A stretch of DNA of 64,000 bases from Bacteroidota bacterium (GTDB taxonomy: Bacteria > Bacteroidota > Bacteroidia > AKYH767-A > OLB10). The notes below the pieces were generated by a model. It had not been told where the DNA came from. It worked only from the letters and a program-made list of their open reading frames with translations, and did not search any database. The stretch lies in the NCBI GenBank assembly GCA_023251535.1, contig JAHEYP010000002.1:124001-188000 (forward strand). The letters run 5' to 3'. This document shows, in pieces, positions 8,032 through 17,670 of the stretch (positions are counted from its first letter, which is position 1; each line of letters starts with the position of its first letter). Both the position numbers and the translations under genes were made by a program.

Positions 8032-9087
8032 TTAGTGCTTTACGAATTCTGATTTACGAATATTGCCTGATTGATCGCTTGTTATGATGGAATAAATTCC
8101 TGGGGACAATAAACTCGCATCAAAGTCAATTACTTGCTCGCCTTCTGATAATTCTATTTTCTTGCTAAATAGAATAGCACCTAATTGGTTTATAATCATA
8201 AAATTATATGTCCCAATTTGTGTAGAGAATAACTTTGCAACTCCGCTGTTAACTATTGGATTTGGAAGGATTATTAGATTGTGGTCATCTTCAAAATATC
8301 TTACGGCAGCTATCGGTGAATAGGAAAATTCTCCATCAAAATCCGTTTGCTTAATTCGGTAATATGATATTCCTCCTTTCGGATGCTCGTCGATGAAATC
8401 GTAGGTTTTAATGGTATTGCTATTACCCGCTCCTAGCGACTTCCCTATTTCTTCAAAATCTCTTCCATTTGAACTTCTTTCGATAGTAAAGAAGTTGTTG
8501 TTTATTTCTGTTGCTGTTGCCCAATTTAGTTGAACTGCTTTATTTTTTCGTTCTGCTGAAAAGCTTAGCAGCGTAATTGGCAAAGGAACTGGAACGTTAC
8601 AAATGATAGTTCCGCTCGTTATGCCCGATCCCCAATAGTCAATTCGTACGGTTTTACAATTTACTGCTGCTAAACTTACTTGGTTGCAATTAGGATTTGT
8701 TCCATAATTATACATTGAAACAGCTGTATATTGTCTTGCATTGTTATTCGTTGTTAACGTTACTGAGCTATTACTTGTATATGTCCCGCCACTATTATAA
8801 GGTTGATTTCCCGTGCCTCCAGTGCAGTTGAAGTAAACATTACAACTTACGCTCCTATTAGTTGTCGAACCCGAAAATGTTACTGACATAGTATACCTGA
8901 TTTCATAATGGTAATACCAGGGACAATTTGTAAATTCGGGAATAACAGCTGTTGGTATAATATTAAAAGTTGCTGTCCATCCATTCGATGAAGTAACTGA
9001 ACATTGAGCTTTCGTCTCAAATGCTGAGATGAGCATAATTCCTGAAATCGCAAGAAAAATTGCGTAAAACCGAATAACATTTTTCAT
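8032..9087 (-). CDS. Secreted protein with T9SS type A C-terminal sorting domain
   Basis: The N terminus has a signal peptide (hydrophobic run ending ...SAFETKAQ, residues 1-~28). The middle is a Ser/Thr/Asn-rich, Cys-containing beta region of unknown function (residues ~29-170). Next is the beta-sandwich linker common in Bacteroidota exoproteins, LPITLLSFSAERKNKAVQL with NWATATEINNNFFTIERS and YYRIKQTDFDGEFSYS. The last ~75 residues are a type A sorting domain starting ILPNP and ending GIYSIITSDQSGNIRKSEF, which directs export by the Por machinery and surface attachment. No catalytic motif is visible. It is transcribed alone. Confidence 0.88.
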   Translation of the reverse strand: MKNVIRFYAIFLAISGIMLISAFETKAQCSVTSSNGWTATFNIIPTAVIPEFTNCPWYYHYEIRYTMSVTFSGSTTNRSVSCNVYFNCTGGTGNQPYNSGGTYTSNSSVTLTTNNNARQYTAVSMYNYGTNPNCNQVSLAAVNCKTVRIDYWGSGITSGTIICNVPVPLPITLLSFSAERKNKAVQLNWATATEINNNFFTIERSSNGRDFEEIGKSLGAGNSNTIKTYDFIDEHPKGGISYYRIKQTDFDGEFSYSPIAAVRYFEDDHNLIILPNPIVNSGVAKLFSTQIGTYNFMIINQLGAILFSKKIELSEGEQVIDFDASLLSPGIYSIITSDQSGNIRKSEFVKH

Positions 9088-9310
9088 AGTTGGGGGGAGA
9101 ACTATTAACGTACTTTCTACGGAATGGAAATCAATTAGTTGGAGTTAACCTTGAATTATCCATGACTTTATAAGTTTAATAGCCCAAACCGAATAAAATC
9201 TTCACGGATCAGCAAGTAATTTCAACGCTTCAGTAAGGAAGCATATTCCAATAATTGGAAAGATATCGTTACTTTGCATTTCAAGTTATGTCAACCGGTT
9301 TTCAGTTATA

Positions 9311-10333
9311 ATGCAGCGTTTAAACGATAGATGGCTTACGCTAATCGGCATTCCGCTATTTGCCGTTATTGCTTCTTTGGTATTTTATACCGATGAGTGG
9401 ATGCAGCATGGATTTGCATATCGATACTGTTTATTAGTTTCATTTTTCGTAACCACTATTCATTGGGTGGCCAACCGTTCATTGTTGATTCTAATGCGGA
9501 CATGGTATCCGACAGTTAAACAAACAGCTCGTAGAGTACTTTTTCAGTTTTTGTTTACTACAATCCTTTGCTCGGGATTATCGTTTCTTATTAGTTTTTA
9601 TTATGATAGCACTTTGTTTTGGGGCGTCAATCTCACCGGTAACGACTATATTTATAACGCAATCGTGAACCTTTTCTTTACCTACACGGCTGTTGTGATT
9701 TATGAAACAACCTTCTTTTTTTCAAAATGGAAACAGTCGGTTCGTGAAACAGAGGAATTGAAAAAATCAAATTTGCAAAGTCAGCTCGATTCACTGAAAA
9801 ATCAGGTAAGTCCGCATTTCTTGTTTAACTCGCTTAATACTCTCTCTTCGCTCATAGAAGAGGACCAAACTCAAGCTGTTCAATTCGTGAACGAGCTTTC
9901 TCGCGTTTATCGCTATCTATTGCAAAGCAACGACAAAGAACTTACAACATTGCGCGATGAATTGAGTTTTTTGAATGCTTATTTTTTCTTGTTAAAGACA
10001 CGATTTGGTGAAGCAATTCAAATGGAAATTGCCATCAACGACGAGTATATGAGCTATCTGATCCCTCCTCTTACGCTGCAAATTTTAGTCGAGAATGCTG
10101 TGAAGCATAATATAGTTTCTCAAAGCAAACCACTTTTAATTGAGGTAGCCTACGAGGGAAATGAACAGATGAGTGTTGCCAATAATATTCAGAAGAAAAC
10201 TGTTCACGTTGCTTCCAATGGAATGGGGCTAGCTAATATTTCAGCAAAGTTTAAGTTGTTGAATCAACCCGAAATTGTTATCAATACCGACAATAATAAG
10301 TTTAAAATCACTTTACCACTTTTAAAAAATTAA
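9311..10333 (+). CDS. LytS/YehU-type sensor histidine kinase
   Basis: This 340-residue inner-membrane sensor has four hydrophobic segments in residues ~12-135, a short coiled linker (~140-165), and then a His_kinase (PF06580) domain with the phospho-acceptor in QVSPHFLFNSLNTL (H169). The ATPase domain has N-box residues VENAVKHN and a terminal GMGLANI. Kinases of this class sense membrane or extracellular cues and signal to LytTR regulators. The next gene, 2 bp downstream, is such a regulator. A TTACTTTG element at 9269-9276 (one mismatch to TAnnTTTG) and a CCAATAATTGG palindrome (9248-9258) precede the gene. The signal is unknown. Confidence 0.93.
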   Translation: MQRLNDRWLTLIGIPLFAVIASLVFYTDEWMQHGFAYRYCLLVSFFVTTIHWVANRSLLILMRTWYPTVKQTARRVLFQFLFTTILCSGLSFLISFYYDSTLFWGVNLTGNDYIYNAIVNLFFTYTAVVIYETTFFFSKWKQSVRETEELKKSNLQSQLDSLKNQVSPHFLFNSLNTLSSLIEEDQTQAVQFVNELSRVYRYLLQSNDKELTTLRDELSFLNAYFFLLKTRFGEAIQMEIAINDEYMSYLIPPLTLQILVENAVKHNIVSQSKPLLIEVAYEGNEQMSVANNIQKKTVHVASNGMGLANISAKFKLLNQPEIVINTDNNKFKITLPLLKN

Positions 10334-10335
10334 CT

Positions 10336-11112
10336 ATGAAAGTTCTGATTATTGAAGATGAAACTTTAGCAGCTAAACGTATCCGTAAAATGGTAGAAGA
10401 GCTGGAAGAGAAAATTGAAATTGTAGGTGTAACCGATAGTATCGAAAGCTCTGTTTCTTTCTTAAAAAACAATGCTCATCCCGATTTGATTTTAATGGAT
10501 ATTGAGCTTGCTGATGGACAAAGTTTCGAGATTTTCAACCAGGTGGATGTGAAGAGCACTATCATCTTTACAACAGCTTATGACGAGTATGCTATTCGCG
10601 CATTTAAAGTAAATAGCATCGATTATTTATTAAAGCCTATTACTCCTGAAGACCTGAAACGCGGTATCGATAAATTCAAGCAATGGTCGGGTGCGCATCA
10701 AGATACTTTAGCTCCCAAATTGGATCTCGATTCGATTGTGATGGCATTGCGTGAACAACATATTCAAGCGTATAAAAGACGATTTTTAGTAAAGCAAGGT
10801 CAGAAGTTTATTCCTCTTGATGTTCAAGATATTTCTTACTTCTATACAGAAGATAAAGTTAGTTTTATCAAGACATTTAGCGATCAACGATACGTTGTTG
10901 ATCATTCGTTGGATGAATTGGAGCAACTGTTAGATCCTGTATACTTTTTCCGTGCTAACCGTCAGTTTATTGTCAGTCCCAAATCGCTCGATGGCATTCA
11001 CAATCACTTCAATGGCAAATTGAAAATTAATTTAAAACCTTTAGTAAGTGAAGAAGTTTATGTGAGTCGTGAAAGAGCGGCCGATTTCAGAGCATGGCTT
11101 GGGGAATCGTAA
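10336..11112 (+). CDS. LytTR-family DNA-binding response regulator
   Basis: Residues 1-~120 form a CheY-like receiver: acidic pair IIEDE, phospho-acceptor Asp in DLILMDIELADG, TTAYDEYAIRAF and the Lys in DYLLKPI. Residues ~150-258 are a LytTR DNA-binding domain (RRFLVKQGQKF, ISYFYTEDKV, FFRANRQFIVSP). It is co-transcribed with the LytS-like kinase 2 bp upstream, making a complete two-component system. Targets cannot be read from the window, and no LytTR direct-repeat site was recognised in front of the pair. It ends 6 bp from a convergent membrane-protein gene, with no clear terminator between. Confidence 0.94.
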   Translation: MKVLIIEDETLAAKRIRKMVEELEEKIEIVGVTDSIESSVSFLKNNAHPDLILMDIELADGQSFEIFNQVDVKSTIIFTTAYDEYAIRAFKVNSIDYLLKPITPEDLKRGIDKFKQWSGAHQDTLAPKLDLDSIVMALREQHIQAYKRRFLVKQGQKFIPLDVQDISYFYTEDKVSFIKTFSDQRYVVDHSLDELEQLLDPVYFFRANRQFIVSPKSLDGIHNHFNGKLKINLKPLVSEEVYVSRERAADFRAWLGES

Positions 11113-11118
11113 ATCGAT

Positions 11119-12660
11119 TTATTTCTTTTTATAAATAATCGGATTTTCGCCTTGGTTTATTATCGTATAAGCTGCATTCAGGATTGAATCGGTATGAATA
11201 CTACATGAGTCATTCATCGATGTTGTAGGCTTGTATAATCCTGTAAAATAGCTCACTTCAAACCCAGTAGTTTGCTTAAATTGTTGTGGGTAGATACATG
11301 GTTGGTGAGAACTGCAATAGTCACCCAATGATTCCTCAGGATTCATTCCTTTTTTCCATATAAGTGGGAAATGCCCTTGAGTTGGTTCGTAGTTATCCAA
11401 AATAAATGCGCCACTAACGGCCCCCATATACGAACCCATATTGGCATGCATCCAATTTGCACTATAATTCAACGGCGCTACTAAATCTTTATTTGTAAAT
11501 GATTTTGCAGCTTCACAATAATTCTTAGCATCATCACTCAATGATTTTTGTATCGGAAAATGAATGTAAATCATGAGTAAACTGATTGCAACTGAAATTA
11601 TGCCGAAGAGTTTTGAAATTAAAGAAGGCATTCTTAAAGTTGATAACCAAAGGCACCAACAAACAAAGAAAAGTTGGATAATGCGTACCGATACAATTCC
11701 TCCGGAAGCAAGGCTATCTGGAATGGTGAAAATCATTATAAATGAAGAAATAAAGATCAATAATGCTGTAGATTGGTAGCGATTAATTGTTCTTTTTGCA
11801 AGTGCGACTATACTAGTTAAAACAATTAAAATTGTAAAAAGAACGGTGTATACTTTTTCCTTATCGAAATCATAAATAATGAAGATTCTAGAGTATTTAA
11901 TTTGCTCAAACAAGTCGCTCCATGGCAAATAGGTTACTTCTCCCCTATACCCAACTGCTCCACTTTTCTGCATAAATAATGCCGTTAAAATCATCCCTGG
12001 TAAGCTGATTAAAAAAAGAAATAAGAGCTCAGTTCTAATGGATTTTAATCGCGATTTCGAAAACTGATTTAATGATAGGAGTCCCATGCAAAAACCCGCA
12101 TATAAAAACATCACTAAATGCGAAAAAAAGAGAATCGTCATCAATAATAGTCCAATGATGATATTTTTAAATTTCAACCCTTCTTCTTTATGATTCATCC
12201 ACCATACCATCAGAAATGGTAATAATGCAAATCCAATCGAAAAATTGATAAATCCTAAACAAAAAACAAAATTGCATAAAAACGGAAAAACACTCCATGA
12301 TAACCATCCGTTATTTGCATCGAACCGTAACATTAATTTTCGGTAACCGATAGCCGTTAGTATCAGAACAGATACAAGTACAATTTTCTCAACCACCAAA
12401 GGCGGAATAAATCCCAATAAAAAAGCCATAACCGCATGGCCTGTCCAATTTGGTTCCAGCACTGGATTAAACATTAAAAATGATGAAGTAATTTCGGAAG
12501 ATCCAGTCAATAATTGCCGAATTAAGGTCGAATTGAATAAATGAGCTGGGCCATCGAGGGTCACAAAAGGAGTCAGACTCAATACCGGAAGGAGATGGAT
12601 AAACAGAAAAATCCGGAATAAAATCTGCTCTTTTGAGAGGGCAAATTGCTTTTTAATCAT
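11119..12660 (-). CDS. Multipass membrane protein, possible GT-C fold glycosyltransferase
   Basis: The 513-residue protein has about ten to twelve hydrophobic helices through residue ~370, then a ~130-residue soluble C terminus. The first large loop holds an acidic motif in VTLDGPAHLFNS. The overall plan (acidic loop after helix 1, many helices, soluble tail) resembles GT-C glycosyltransferases such as GT39/GT83, but no signature is strong enough to assign one. It stands alone between convergent and divergent neighbours. The minus-strand leader has TATTTTTC, one base from the TAnnTTTG consensus. Function unknown. Confidence 0.75.
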   Translation of the reverse strand: MIKKQFALSKEQILFRIFLFIHLLPVLSLTPFVTLDGPAHLFNSTLIRQLLTGSSEITSSFLMFNPVLEPNWTGHAVMAFLLGFIPPLVVEKIVLVSVLILTAIGYRKLMLRFDANNGWLSWSVFPFLCNFVFCLGFINFSIGFALLPFLMVWWMNHKEEGLKFKNIIIGLLLMTILFFSHLVMFLYAGFCMGLLSLNQFSKSRLKSIRTELLFLFLISLPGMILTALFMQKSGAVGYRGEVTYLPWSDLFEQIKYSRIFIIYDFDKEKVYTVLFTILIVLTSIVALAKRTINRYQSTALLIFISSFIMIFTIPDSLASGGIVSVRIIQLFFVCWCLWLSTLRMPSLISKLFGIISVAISLLMIYIHFPIQKSLSDDAKNYCEAAKSFTNKDLVAPLNYSANWMHANMGSYMGAVSGAFILDNYEPTQGHFPLIWKKGMNPEESLGDYCSSHQPCIYPQQFKQTTGFEVSYFTGLYKPTTSMNDSCSIHTDSILNAAYTIINQGENPIIYKKK

Positions 12661-12779
12661 GCCGAAAAATACCTGATTTTTCCATATAGAACATTTTGAA
12701 TTTCCTGAATCATTGATTTAGAGGAATTTACAAGTTAATAACAGACTCCATTTTCCTGATTTACATAGGTGATTTTGGT

Positions 12780-12787
12780 TAAATTTG
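12780..12787 (+). promoter_or_regulatory. TAnnTTTG promoter element for dnaX
   Basis: TAAATTTG ends only 6 bp before the dnaX ATG at 12794. If it acts as the -7 element, the transcript would start at or beside the start codon, giving an almost leaderless mRNA. The -33 region is poor. Confidence 0.5.
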
Positions 12788-12793
12788 TAGGAT

Positions 12794-14656
12794 ATGAACC
12801 AATTTGTTGTATCAGCGAGGAAGTACCGTCCGGCGACCTTCGACACGGTTGTTGGACAGGCTCATATTACGAATACTTTAAAAAATGCTATTCGTAATCA
12901 TCATTTAGCGCAAGCGTTTCTGTTTTGTGGTCCGCGTGGTGTGGGTAAAACTACTTGTGCACGTATTCTAGCCAAAACGATCAACTGCCAGTTTCTAACA
13001 GAATCGACCGAAGCATGTAATCAATGTGAAAGTTGTTTATCGTTTAACGGCGGACAATCATTGAACATTTTCGAATTAGATGCTGCATCCAATAACTCGG
13101 TAGAAGACATTCGTAACTTGGTTGATCAAGTGCGATTTGCTCCGGCGAGTGGGAAGTACAAGATCTATATCATCGATGAGGTTCACATGTTGTCGAATGC
13201 AGCCTTCAATGCATTTCTAAAAACATTAGAAGAACCGCCATCGTACGCTATTTTCATTCTAGCAACTACCGAGAAACATAAAATCATTCCTACCATTTTG
13301 TCGCGCTGTCAAATATTCGATTTCAATCGAATTCAAGTCGACGATATTGCGGGACATTTAAGTTATGTAGCAGGGAAAGAAGGAATAACGGCAGATCCTG
13401 ACGCGTTGCATATCATCGCTCAAAAAGCTGATGGAGCTTTGCGTGATTCACTCTCCATCTTCGATCAAATCGTAAGTTTTGCGGGGAATAACTTAACGTA
13501 TAAAGACGTAATCAATAACCTTAGTATCCTCGATTACGATTATTATTTCCGAATTACAGATGATTTGAGGGCAGGTAATATTCCGAATGTACTTTTAACA
13601 TTCAACGAGTTATTATCTGACGGATTTGACGGGCATAGTTTCATCAACGGATTAGCGAGTCACTTCCGTGATTTATTAGTTTGCCAAGATCAAGCTACTG
13701 TTTCATTACTCGAGGTAAGTAAGAATATTAAGGAAAAATACTACCATCAAGCGAAGCAAACATCGCCTCAGCTATTATTGCGATTGCTTGATATCTGCAA
13801 CCGATGTGATCTAGATTATCGTGCTGCTAAAAACCAACGACTTCATGTTGAGTTAGCATTAATCAGAATGTGCACTGCAGGTAATCCGATGCCAGCGGAA
13901 GAAAAAAAAAATTCTGAGCTAAACCAAGCATCGACTCCGGCTCAACCTCAGGCAGCTGTAGTTAGCCAGCCAGTAGCAGCACCTTCCGCAGTTGTCGCTC
14001 CTCCTGCTCCTGCTCCTCAAGCAGCATCACCATCAATAGCTGAAGAACCTGCGCAACAGGCGCCGAAGCCAATGATGCCCAACCTAAAAGCGATGGAACC
14101 GGCGGTGGCAGCTCCAAAACCTGCACCGGCACCTACTCCTGTTCCTGCTCCTCAACCTTCAGCTAACGTAGGCGGCATACCGAAAACAGGGGGATTCATG
14201 AAAAACATTTCCCTTTCATCGGCACAACAACCAAAAGCACAAGAAGCGGAGGAAGCACCCAAGAGCATTGAAAACATGCCAACTGATGCGGTGACGGATG
14301 AAGCCATTCAAAAGGTGTGGATGGAATATGCAGAAATGCAAAACCAGCAAGGAAATCGTCAGATGTTCACCACGCTTACGATGAACAAACCGACAATGAA
14401 AGGCGAATTCGATATCGAACTAATCATTCATAATCAAGCACAAGAAAATTTGATGCAAGAAGAGAAAACTCATTTGATGGATCATCTTCGACGCAAACTG
14501 AATAATTACAAATTACAATTAACAACGGTTATTGTATCGTTGACCGATGAATCGGATGTAGCTTATACCAACAAAGAACGCTACGTGAAAATGGTTCAGA
14601 AAAATCCGGATCTAGATGACTTCAGAAAATCATTAGGACTAGAATTAGAATTATAG
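12794..14656 (+). CDS. dnaX: DNA polymerase III subunit gamma/tau
   Basis: DnaX is the AAA+ ATPase of the clamp loader that places the beta clamp on DNA and, as tau, tethers polymerase. Domain I has Walker A GPRGVGKTTCA (~residues 45-55), a four-Cys zinc module (CQFLTES...ACNQCESC), Walker B IIDEVHML and the sensor SRC motif in LSRCQIFDF. Domains II-III run to ~residue 370. A Pro/Ala-rich linker (~380-470) leads to the C-terminal tau region, ending near residue 620. Total length is close to E. coli tau (643). An A10 run at 13902-13911 lies exactly at the domain III/linker border with stops in both other frames, so a short gamma form is likely. A TAnnTTTG element sits just upstream. Confidence 0.97.
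   Translation: MNQFVVSARKYRPATFDTVVGQAHITNTLKNAIRNHHLAQAFLFCGPRGVGKTTCARILAKTINCQFLTESTEACNQCESCLSFNGGQSLNIFELDAASNNSVEDIRNLVDQVRFAPASGKYKIYIIDEVHMLSNAAFNAFLKTLEEPPSYAIFILATTEKHKIIPTILSRCQIFDFNRIQVDDIAGHLSYVAGKEGITADPDALHIIAQKADGALRDSLSIFDQIVSFAGNNLTYKDVINNLSILDYDYYFRITDDLRAGNIPNVLLTFNELLSDGFDGHSFINGLASHFRDLLVCQDQATVSLLEVSKNIKEKYYHQAKQTSPQLLLRLLDICNRCDLDYRAAKNQRLHVELALIRMCTAGNPMPAEEKKNSELNQASTPAQPQAAVVSQPVAAPSAVVAPPAPAPQAASPSIAEEPAQQAPKPMMPNLKAMEPAVAAPKPAPAPTPVPAPQPSANVGGIPKTGGFMKNISLSSAQQPKAQEAEEAPKSIENMPTDAVTDEAIQKVWMEYAEMQNQQGNRQMFTTLTMNKPTMKGEFDIELIIHNQAQENLMQEEKTHLMDHLRRKLNNYKLQLTTVIVSLTDESDVAYTNKERYVKMVQKNPDLDDFRKSLGLELEL
13902..13922 (+). other. Candidate slippage/frameshift site in dnaX (A10 run with flanking stops)
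   Basis: Ten consecutive A (13902-13911) span codons 370-373. If one A is gained in the transcript, or a -1 ribosomal shift occurs, translation reads Lys-Phe and then TGA at 13915-13917 (~374-residue product). If one A is lost, it reads Ile-Leu-Ser and then TAA at 13920-13922 (~375 residues). Either product would hold domains I-III and lack the tau region. Known dnaX precedents are the A-AAA-AAG frameshift in E. coli and A9 transcriptional slippage in Thermus thermophilus. No strong downstream hairpin or SD-like stimulator was seen, which favours transcriptional slippage. Confidence 0.65.
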
Positions 14657-14711
14657 TAAAGCTCAGTAAATAAAAATCCAAAATAATTAACATCAATTAA
14701 AAAAATACACA

Positions 14712-16064
14712 ATGCAAGGAGGAAAAATCACCATCCAAAACGGAAAACTAGTTGTTCCAGATCAACCTATCATCCCATTCATTGAAGGTGACGGAACAGG
14801 ACCGGATATTTGGGCATCATCAGTTCGTGTGATGGATGCAGCCGTAGAAAAGGCTTATGGTGGCAAGAAAAAAATCATCTGGAAAGAAGTATTAGCAGGA
14901 GAAAAAGCTTTTAACAAAACAGGAAACTGGCTTCCTGATGAAACTTTAGATGCTTTTAAAGAATACTTAGTAGGAATCAAAGGTCCATTAACTACTCCTG
15001 TAGGCGGTGGTATCCGTTCATTGAATGTGGCATTACGTCAAATTCTCGATTTATATGTTTGTCTTCGCCCGGTTCGTTGGTTCGAAGGAACACCTTCACC
15101 CGTAAAAAATCCTGGTGCTGTTGACATGACGATCTTCCGTGAAAACACCGAAGATATCTACGCAGGAATTGAGTTCGCAGCAGGTTCACCTGAGAATGCA
15201 AAAATCATGGAATTCATCGCAAAAGAATTCCCTAAAGATTTCAATAAAATCCGTTTTGGTACTGTAGAAAAGGCAAAAGATTACTTAGAAACTGCAGGAG
15301 AAAATGCAAGCGTTGAAGCAACAGCTGTAAACGTAGGTATCGGTATCAAAGCTGTAAGTAAAGTTGGAACTGAGCGTCTTGTTGGAGCTGCAATTGATTT
15401 TGCAATTCTTCATGGGAAAAAATCAGTTACTATCGTTCACAAAGGTAATATCATGAAATTTACTGAAGGCGGATTCCGTGATTGGGGTTATGCTTTAGCA
15501 GAAAGTAAATATGCTGATAAATGCTATACATGGATGCAATGGGAAAAAACGAAGAAAGCTAGTGGTGAAGAAGCTGCAAACGCTGAACAAAAAGCTGCTT
15601 TAGCTTCAGGAAAAATCTTAGTGAAAGATGCTATCGCTGATATCGCTTTACAACAAGTATTAACTCGTCCCGAAGATTTTGATGTAATTGCTACATTAAA
15701 CCTTAACGGCGACTATTTATCTGATGCATTAGCAGCACAAGTTGGAGGTATCGGCATTGCTCCTGGTGCGAATATTAACTACGTAACTGGACATGCAATT
15801 TTCGAAGCTACTCACGGTACTGCACCTAAGTATGCAGGACTTGACAAAGTAAATCCGGGATCTGTAGTTCTTTCAGGAGCTATGATGATGGAACACTTAG
15901 GATGGAAAGAAGCTGCTGACTTAATGTATGCTGGAATTGAGAAAAGCATCGCTGCTAAGCGTGTTACTTACGATTTCCACCGTTTGATGGAAGGAGCTAC
16001 ATTATTGAAATGCTCTGAATTCGGTGATGAAATTATCCGTAACATGGAATTAGTTTCTGCTTAA
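14712..16064 (+). CDS. icd: NADP-dependent isocitrate dehydrogenase
   Basis: This enzyme of the TCA cycle oxidatively decarboxylates isocitrate to 2-oxoglutarate in the cytoplasm. The 450-residue protein follows the E. coli Icd pattern: [10 protein letters not shown] near the N terminus, the substrate loop [18 protein letters not shown] with the Ser that AceK phosphorylates in E. coli, [32 protein letters not shown], and the cofactor region [19 protein letters not shown]. It is slightly longer than E. coli Icd (416), mainly from extra residues around [11 protein letters not shown]...[10 protein letters not shown]. No aceK is in the window. It follows dnaX by 55 bp and precedes the GH3 operon by 51 bp. 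Confidence 0.95.
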   Translation: MQGGKITIQNGKLVVPDQPIIPFIEGDGTGPDIWASSVRVMDAAVEKAYGGKKKIIWKEVLAGEKAFNKTGNWLPDETLDAFKEYLVGIKGPLTTPVGGGIRSLNVALRQILDLYVCLRPVRWFEGTPSPVKNPGAVDMTIFRENTEDIYAGIEFAAGSPENAKIMEFIAKEFPKDFNKIRFGTVEKAKDYLETAGENASVEATAVNVGIGIKAVSKVGTERLVGAAIDFAILHGKKSVTIVHKGNIMKFTEGGFRDWGYALAESKYADKCYTWMQWEKTKKASGEEAANAEQKAALASGKILVKDAIADIALQQVLTRPEDFDVIATLNLNGDYLSDALAAQVGGIGIAPGANINYVTGHAIFEATHGTAPKYAGLDKVNPGSVVLSGAMMMEHLGWKEAADLMYAGIEKSIAAKRVTYDFHRLMEGATLLKCSEFGDEIIRNMELVSA

Positions 16065-16115
16065 TTTCAAATTGATTAAAAGTTAAAGTTTAACAATTAA
16101 AATTCAAATACGCGT

Positions 16116-17654
16116 ATGGCCATTCTGGCAAGTATTATAAAAAAGGGTATTGAAATCCGTCATAAAATACGATTGACAGATCGCACTCCTATCTACTACC
16201 AGAAAAAGGAATTAAAAAAGCTTTTAAGAAAGGCTCAGTTTACCATGTTCGGACAAACCTATAATTTTCCGGGCATGGTAAACTCGCGTAATTTTGTCAA
16301 TAAATTCAGAGCTACTGTACCTGTTCACGACTATAATTCCATTTATGCAAGATGGTGGAATAAGGCATTGCATCATCAAGAAAATGTATGTTGGCCTGGA
16401 CAAGTAAAGTATTTTGCATTGAGTAGCGGAACCTCTGAAAGTTCGAGTAAACATATTCCTGTAACGAATGATATGGTGAAAGCCATTCAGCGTACTAGTA
16501 TTCGACAGATTATTTCATTAGGCGGATATACAGGATTACCACAAGATTTATTCTCTAAAGGAATATTAATGCTTGGAGGAAGTACACACTTAAGTCAACG
16601 AGGATCTTATTTCGAAGGAGACTTAAGCGGAATCACTGCAAGTAAAATTCCATTCTGGTTTCAACATTTTTATAAGCCCGGCAAAAAGATCGCGCGTGAA
16701 ACCGATTGGAGCGCGAAACTCGAAGAAATCGTTGAGAATGCCGGCAATTGGGACATCGGAATTTTAGTAGGTGTGCCTGCTTGGTGTCAACTGTTGATGG
16801 AAAAAATAATTGAAAAGTATAAGCTTAAAACAATTCATGATATGTGGCCTAACCTCACCATTTATGTACATGGTGGTGTTTCTTTTGAGCCGTATAGAAA
16901 GAGTTTTGAGCATTTAGTAGCAAAGCCATTAACGTATATTGAAACTTACCTAGCCTCTGAAGGATTTATTGCCTATCAAGATGAGCAAGATAATCGTTCA
17001 ATGCGAATGGTAATGAACAACGGATTGTTTTATGAGTTCGTTCCATTTAATAATGAAAATTTCAATCAAGATGGAGAATTAGTGCGCAAGCCTAAGACCT
17101 TATTGGTTAATGAAGTGGAAGAAGGCGAAGAGTATGCTGTATTAATTTCTACTTGTTCTGGAGCATGGCGCTATTTGATTGGTGATGTTGTTAAATTTAC
17201 GAATGTTGAGAAAGCTGAGATTATCATTTCAGGACGAACAAAACATTATTTAAGTTTATGTGGCGAGCACCTTTCAGTCGACAATATGAATAAAGCCATT
17301 GAAATGGTATCCGACGAATTCGATATTCGTATTAGTGAGTTTACCGTTTCGGGAATAAAACATGGAAGTCTTTTTGCTCATAAATGGTATATCGGAACCG
17401 ACGATAAGGTAGATGCCGAAAAACTTCGTTTAAGCATTGATGAAAAATTAAAAATGCTTAACGACGATTACCGTGTGGAAAGAACTTCGGCGCTAAAAGA
17501 TGTATTTTTAGAAGTGATGCCACATCAGGTGTTTTTAAATTACTTAAAAAGCAAAGGCAAAATTGGCAACCAGAATAAATTCCCTCGTGTGATGAAAAAC
17601 CATCAGTTCGAAGAATGGGAAAAATTCTTGCAACAAGTAATGTCGAAAGCTTAG
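16116..17654 (+). CDS. GH3 auxin-responsive-type acyl-acid amido synthetase
   Basis: The 512-residue protein matches the bacterial branch of the GH3 family (ANL superfamily). Plant members adenylate a carboxylic acid and conjugate it to an amino acid. Seen are an adenylate/ATP P-loop-like FALSSGTSESSSKHIP (~108-123), YIETYLASEGFIAYQ (~275-289), and the hinge/motif region WRYLIGDVVKFTN with IIISGRTKHYLSLCGEHLS. It is a cytosolic enzyme with no signal peptide. It heads a four-gene run with spacing of 16, 14 and 2 bp. Bacterial GH3 homologues are common in Bacteroidota but their substrates are unknown. The start ATG at 16116 is the first in frame. Confidence 0.9.
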   Translation: MAILASIIKKGIEIRHKIRLTDRTPIYYQKKELKKLLRKAQFTMFGQTYNFPGMVNSRNFVNKFRATVPVHDYNSIYARWWNKALHHQENVCWPGQVKYFALSSGTSESSSKHIPVTNDMVKAIQRTSIRQIISLGGYTGLPQDLFSKGILMLGGSTHLSQRGSYFEGDLSGITASKIPFWFQHFYKPGKKIARETDWSAKLEEIVENAGNWDIGILVGVPAWCQLLMEKIIEKYKLKTIHDMWPNLTIYVHGGVSFEPYRKSFEHLVAKPLTYIETYLASEGFIAYQDEQDNRSMRMVMNNGLFYEFVPFNNENFNQDGELVRKPKTLLVNEVEEGEEYAVLISTCSGAWRYLIGDVVKFTNVEKAEIIISGRTKHYLSLCGEHLSVDNMNKAIEMVSDEFDIRISEFTVSGIKHGSLFAHKWYIGTDDKVDAEKLRLSIDEKLKMLNDDYRVERTSALKDVFLEVMPHQVFLNYLKSKGKIGNQNKFPRVMKNHQFEEWEKFLQQVMSKA

Positions 17655-17670
17655 TCTACCCTACCCTGCT

